A stretch of 11,031 nucleotides of DNA from the NCBI GenBank assembly GCA_964579675.1, contig CAZOIA010000184.1, positions 1-11,031 of the forward strand. The letters are read 5' to 3'. This DNA comes from CAZOIA01 sp964579675 (GTDB lineage Bacteria; Planctomycetota; Phycisphaerae; UBA1845; PWPN01). This document shows positions 8,329 to 11,031 of this stretch, piece after piece. The notes under the pieces were generated by a model. The model ran no database searches and was not told where the DNA came from. It worked only from the letters and a program-made list of their open reading frames with translations. Within the stretch, counting starts at the first letter, position 1. Each line of letters begins with the position of its first letter. Both the position numbers and the translations under genes were made by a program.

Positions 8329-8357
8329 TGTGTAGCCTAGGGGGAGCCCGGGATCAA
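8329..8357 (-). promoter_or_regulatory. Weak candidate promoter for the minus-strand glycosidase-like gene
   Basis: On the minus strand TTGATC (8357-8352) and TACACA (8334-8329) are separated by 17 bases. The -35 box matches consensus at four of six positions and the -10 at three. The leader would be about 100 bases. Support comes only from spacing and from its location between the repeat block and the start codon. Confidence 0.22.
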
Positions 8358-8473
8358 GGACCAGGAGGGTGCGTGACAGTTCCGGCGGGGACCTTCGGGC
8401 GGAGAAGGGGACAGCACCTCGCTTTTCCGAACCCCGACCGTCAGGGAGGGGAGTATCTGCGGATGCGCCAGGG

Positions 8474-8523
8474 CCGCTTCCTTACGGGCTCGCTACGGAG
8501 AGGGGGTCCGCTTCCTTACGGGC
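8474..8523 (+). repeat. Degenerate tandem repeat, 34-base period
   Basis: CCGCTTCCTTACGGGC occurs exactly at 8474-8489 and again at 8508-8523. Each copy is followed by a related tail (TCGCTACGGAGAGG after the first, GCGGTTCGGAAAC after the second). The second unit runs directly into the 52-base dispersed repeat that begins at 8533, so the tandem units and the dispersed repeat may be parts of one larger element. Confidence 0.75.
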
Positions 8524-8532
8524 GCGGTTCGG

Positions 8533-8584
8533 AAACACCTGGGGGCGGCGCCTTCCAACAAGCCGCCCAAAGTGTCATGCACCC
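8533..8584 (+). repeat. Dispersed intergenic repeat, copy 2 (52 bases, identical to 1-52)
   Basis: Every base matches positions 1-52 in the same orientation. The hairpin arms are at 8543-8549 (GGGCGGC) and 8562-8568 (GCCGCCC). The sequences diverge directly after it. Unlike the first copy, its left flank is visible and consists of the 34-base tandem repeat. It lies about 350 bases upstream of the GH127 gene. Confidence 0.9.
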
Positions 8585-8699
8585 GGACCAGGAGTGATCG
8601 GAGACGGGTGCGCGATAATTCAGGCGGCGGGCCTGAGGAAGCCTTGTGCTGCCTCGGCCAAGCCCCGGCCCACAGGATGCTAAGGTGCGAAAGGGCGAA

Positions 8700-8768
8700 G
8701 GTGGGAACGTGCGAAAGTGAAAAAGGCGCGTCGCAGCCGATGTTTTCCCACTTTCTCGCATTGGCACC
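8700..8768. repeat. Imperfect inverted repeat with GTGCGAAAG units
   Basis: The left arm GGTGGGAACGTGCGAAAGTG (8700-8719) followed by a run of A resembles, with small gaps, the reverse complement of 8743-8768, which reads GGTGCCAATGCGAGAAAGTG then GGGAAAA. The centre, 8725-8742, is unpaired. GTGCGAAAG itself occurs twice, at 8685-8693 and 8709-8717, 24 bases apart. The RNA could form a long imperfect stem-loop. The arms are too imperfect and the position too far from a stop codon to call it a terminator. Confidence 0.5.
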
Positions 8769-8860
8769 TGTTCGCGGGGCGCGTCAGGTCATTCCGGGAA
8801 GGACGAGGCCACGGCTTTCTGGGAACCCCGCCGATTATGTCACGGCCCCGGCGATGGCCC

Positions 8861-8889
8861 TTGGCACACCGCCGGATTTCAGGTAGCTT
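8861..8889 (+). promoter_or_regulatory. Candidate promoter for the GH127 gene
   Basis: TTGGCA at 8861-8866 matches the -35 consensus at five of six positions. TAGCTT at 8884-8889 matches the -10 at three of six, and the spacer is 17 bases. Transcription would start near 8896, placing the palindrome at 8911-8930 in the early leader. A poor -10 box with a good -35 would suit an activated or otherwise regulated promoter, but this is a call by eye. Confidence 0.33.
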
Positions 8890-8910
8890 CCCCCAGCGGT
8901 GTGGTCGAGA

Positions 8911-8930
8911 TCAGTCCTTGCAAGGAGTGA
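8911..8930. promoter_or_regulatory. 20-base near-perfect palindrome overlapping the GH127 ribosome binding site
   Basis: The sequence TCAGTCCTTGCAAGGAGTGA reads the same on both strands apart from one G/G pair on each side of the perfect 12-base core TCCTTGCAAGGA at 8915-8926. It overlaps the AAGGAG ribosome binding site at 8922-8927. It could be the operator of a dimeric repressor, placed to block transcription and initiation. A loopless palindrome is a poor RNA hairpin, so DNA binding seems likelier than RNA masking of the site. It might also arise partly because a Shine-Dalgarno sequence happens to be mirrored. Confidence 0.5.
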
Positions 8931-8935
8931 CAGTT

Positions 8936-10981
8936 ATGCATTCGCCGAATCGAGCCTGGTATGGATGGATGAGCTGTGTGCCGTTCAGCGGCCTGTGTGC
9001 CCTCTGCGGGTGCGCGGGCGGGGCCGGCGGATTGGCGACAGGCGTAGCCGTCGTCGATTCTCCACCGACCGCGGGCGGCAACAACTTCTACGTGGGGAAC
9101 AGCCCGCCCTTGCTGCCGAGCCCGTTGATCAAGCTGCCCGTCGGCAGGATCGAGCCGCGGGGCTGGCTGCGGCATCAATTGGAACTTGAGGCCGACGGGA
9201 TGACCGGGCATCTGCACGAGTTCAGCCAGTGGTGCAAGTTCGACGGCAGCGCGTGGGTGAGTAAGAGCGGTGAAGGGCAGTTCGGGTGGGAGGAGCTGGC
9301 CTACTGGCTCAAGGGCTTCACCGACCTCGGCTACATCCTCCGGGACGAGCGGATTCTGGCTGAGGCCCGGCGATGGATCGACGCGGTCCTGACCAGTCAG
9401 CGCCCCGACGGATACTTCGGGGCCGAGGTCAATCGCAAGAAACATGACCTCTGGCCCAACATGATCATGCTCTATGTCTTGCGGTCGCACTACGAGGCCA
9501 CCTGCGACATACGCGTGATCCCTTTCATGACCCGCTACGCTCGGTGGATGACGACGGTGCCGCTCGAGCACTTTCTGCCCGGCAGTTGGCAGAAGTGGCG
9601 GGCCGGCGACAACCTGGACAGCATCTACTGGCTCTACAACCACAGGCGGGCAGGGTGGCTGCTTGATCTGGCCCGCGTCAATCACGAGCATACGGCGGGC
9701 TGGGCGGGCGGTATCCCGACCTGGCACGGGGTCAATCTCTGCCAGTGCTTCCGCGAGCCGGCCGAGTATTACCAGCAGACCCGCGACATCCGCTACCTGA
9801 AAGCAACGGAGCGCAATTATGCGGCGTTCATGGATGCCTACGGCCAGGTTCCGGGCGGGATGTTCGGCGCGGACGAGAATTGCCGCGAGGGCTACGTCGG
9901 GCCCCGCCAGGCGGCCGAAACCTGCTCCATGGTGGAGTTCATGCACAGCTTCGAGATCCTTACCCGGATCACCGGCAACCCCCTCTGGGCCGACCGTTGC
10001 GAAGAAGTCGCCCACAACTCGCTGCCCGCGGCCATGCCGCCCGACTTGAAAGGGCTCCACTACCTGACCGCACCCAACATGGTGCAGTTGGACCGCGAGA
10101 ACAAGTCCCCTCTGTTGCAGAACGGCGGCGACATGCTCTCTTACACGCCGTATCGGTACCGGTGCTGCCAGCACAACGTGGCGTTCGGGTGGCCCTACTA
10201 TGCCGAGCATCTCTGGATGGCCACGCCGGGCAACGGGCTCGCCGCCGTCCTCTATGCCGCCAGCGAGGTAAAGGCCATGGTCGGCGACGGCACCCAGGTC
10301 AGCATTACCGAGACCACCGACTACCCCTTCAGCGAGGTGATCGAGCTCAAGCTTTCCGCGCCCAAATCGGTGCGTTTCCCCCTGTTGCTTCGCATCCCAC
10401 GTTGGTGCGAGGACGCGAAAGTGCAGATCAACGAGCAGGCGGTGGATGTCCAAACGCGTCCGTTGTCGTGGGTCAAGCTGGAGCGGACCTGGGAGGACGG
10501 CGACACGGTGCGGCTGGAGTTGCCGATGAAGATCGGCGTCACCGTCTGGGCCAAGAACAAGAACTCCGTCTCGGTTCATCGCGGCCCGCTGACCTACTCG
10601 CTGAAGATCGGCGAGCGCTGGCAGGAATACGACAACGGCGGGCCTTGGGCGGGCTACGAGGTGTTTCCCTCGACGCCCTGGAACTACGGGCTGATCGTGG
10701 ACCAGAAGAACCCGGCAAGTTCCTTCGAGGTCGTCAAGCGAGAGGGCCCCCGGGCGGACCAGCCCTTCACGCCGCAGGGCGCTCCAATCGTTCTCAAGGC
10801 CAGGGGCAAGCGGATCCCGCAATGGAAGCAGGAGCCGAACGGCCTGGTCGGCGCGATCCAGGAGAGCCCCGTGCGTTCGGATCAGCCGGTCGAGGAGATC
10901 ACCCTTATCCCTATGGGCTGTGCGAGGTTGCGCATCTCCGCCTTCCCGCAGATCGGCGGTGTTCCTCAGACTGAGCCCTGA
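8936..10981 (+). CDS. GH127 (DUF1680) beta-L-arabinofuranosidase-like lipoprotein
   Basis: This 681-residue protein belongs to the GH127/DUF1680 group, whose characterised member HypBA1 removes beta-L-arabinofuranose from plant glycans. The N-terminus carries a signal with a possible lipobox, LCGC, placing the lipidated cysteine at 26, so the enzyme is probably membrane-anchored outside the cytoplasm. LPVGRIEPRGWLRHQL and GWEELAYWLKG (117-127) are typical of the catalytic (alpha/alpha)6 barrel. By comparison with HypBA1, Glu318 (CREGY) should be the acid/base, Cys410 of CCQHN the nucleophile, and Glu328 and Cys330 (AETCS) with Cys410 and Cys411 the zinc ligands. All are present. The C-terminal part (YPFSEVIELKL onward) is beta-sandwich-like. 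The ATG at 8936 is preceded by AAGGAG with 8 bases spacing; the frame is open to 8717, but that extension is repeat DNA. Exact specificity is unproven, since CCQHN differs from the CCPPN of HypBA1 and related families share the fold. Confidence 0.9.
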   Translation: MHSPNRAWYGWMSCVPFSGLCALCGCAGGAGGLATGVAVVDSPPTAGGNNFYVGNSPPLLPSPLIKLPVGRIEPRGWLRHQLELEADGMTGHLHEFSQWCKFDGSAWVSKSGEGQFGWEELAYWLKGFTDLGYILRDERILAEARRWIDAVLTSQRPDGYFGAEVNRKKHDLWPNMIMLYVLRSHYEATCDIRVIPFMTRYARWMTTVPLEHFLPGSWQKWRAGDNLDSIYWLYNHRRAGWLLDLARVNHEHTAGWAGGIPTWHGVNLCQCFREPAEYYQQTRDIRYLKATERNYAAFMDAYGQVPGGMFGADENCREGYVGPRQAAETCSMVEFMHSFEILTRITGNPLWADRCEEVAHNSLPAAMPPDLKGLHYLTAPNMVQLDRENKSPLLQNGGDMLSYTPYRYRCCQHNVAFGWPYYAEHLWMATPGNGLAAVLYAASEVKAMVGDGTQVSITETTDYPFSEVIELKLSAPKSVRFPLLLRIPRWCEDAKVQINEQAVDVQTRPLSWVKLERTWEDGDTVRLELPMKIGVTVWAKNKNSVSVHRGPLTYSLKIGERWQEYDNGGPWAGYEVFPSTPWNYGLIVDQKNPASSFEVVKREGPRADQPFTPQGAPIVLKARGKRIPQWKQEPNGLVGAIQESPVRSDQPVEEITLIPMGCARLRISAFPQIGGVPQTEP

Positions 10982-11031
10982 CGAGCAGCGAGCCGGACCC
11001 TTCCCGGCCCGGACTTGCGACGACCGAGGGA

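Larger units (their letters stand above)
8226..8935. other. 710-base divergent intergenic region rich in repeats
   Basis: No convincing gene lies here. Short open frames cross it on both strands, but they run through repeat DNA, lack family resemblance and are not preceded by clear ribosome binding sites. The region contains an imperfect stem-loop on the plus strand (CTGGTCC at 8285-8291 with GGGCCAG at 8295-8301, one G-T pair), a block starting near 8392 with many C and G runs, a degenerate 34-base tandem repeat, the second copy of the window-start repeat, and an imperfect inverted repeat at 8700-8768. Candidate promoters lie near each end. It separates two divergently transcribed extracytoplasmic carbohydrate genes and must hold both of their control regions. 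Confidence 0.8.

Noticed and set aside
8328..8683. Two overlapping plus-strand frames of 89 and 104 codons in the intergenic region
   Set aside because: They run through the tandem and dispersed repeats, have no convincing ribosome binding site, and give low-complexity peptides, so repeat DNA is the better explanation.
8717..8935. 73-codon N-terminal extension of the GH127 gene
   Set aside because: It begins inside the inverted repeat, lacks a ribosome binding site and would bury the signal peptide; AAGGAG before 8936 supports the shorter start.
8879..10822. 647-codon minus-strand frame opposite the GH127 gene
   Set aside because: Long antisense frame caused by codon bias; no family motifs, while the plus strand carries the GH127 active-site residues.

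Overview
The window is GC-rich (roughly two thirds G+C by eye) and holds five intact protein genes. No rRNA, tRNA or CRISPR array is visible. The mix of secreted, plant-polysaccharide-type glycoside hydrolases, a long intergenic stretch built from repeats, and a small housekeeping cluster suggests an environmental carbohydrate-degrading bacterium. A planctomycete is my best guess. This is inference from style and gene content, since no marker gene is present.

Layout. (1) Positions 1-149 start inside a dispersed repeat and carry a candidate promoter. (2) Positions 150-4810 hold a tight three-gene plus-strand cluster with gaps of 11-12 bases: a UvrD/PcrA DNA helicase, glucose-6-phosphate isomerase (pgi), and a short single-domain mannose-1-phosphate guanylyltransferase (manC). 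Pgi and ManC flank the route glucose-6-P to fructose-6-P to mannose-6-P to mannose-1-P to GDP-mannose; the two middle enzymes are not in the window. (3) Positions 4811-5000 separate converging genes and contain a short in-frame relic of an IS66-type transposase C-terminus. (4) Positions 5001-8225, minus strand, encode a 1074-residue exported multidomain protein with a jelly-roll-like N-terminus and an (alpha/alpha)6-barrel-like C-terminal half, of no family I can name. (5) Positions 8226-8935 form a 710-base divergent intergenic region with a second copy of the repeat from the window start, a degenerate 34-base tandem repeat, an imperfect inverted repeat, and candidate promoters facing both ways. 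(6) Positions 8936-10981, plus strand, encode a predicted lipoprotein of the GH127 (DUF1680) beta-L-arabinofuranosidase type with its metal-cysteine active site intact.

The two divergent extracytoplasmic carbohydrate proteins probably form a small polysaccharide-utilisation locus. The most testable regulatory signal is a 20-base near-palindrome that overlaps the ribosome binding site of the GH127 gene and lies just downstream of its candidate promoter. I found no defence system and no clearly new multi-gene system. The most novel items are the unassigned 1074-residue protein and the composite intergenic repeat.
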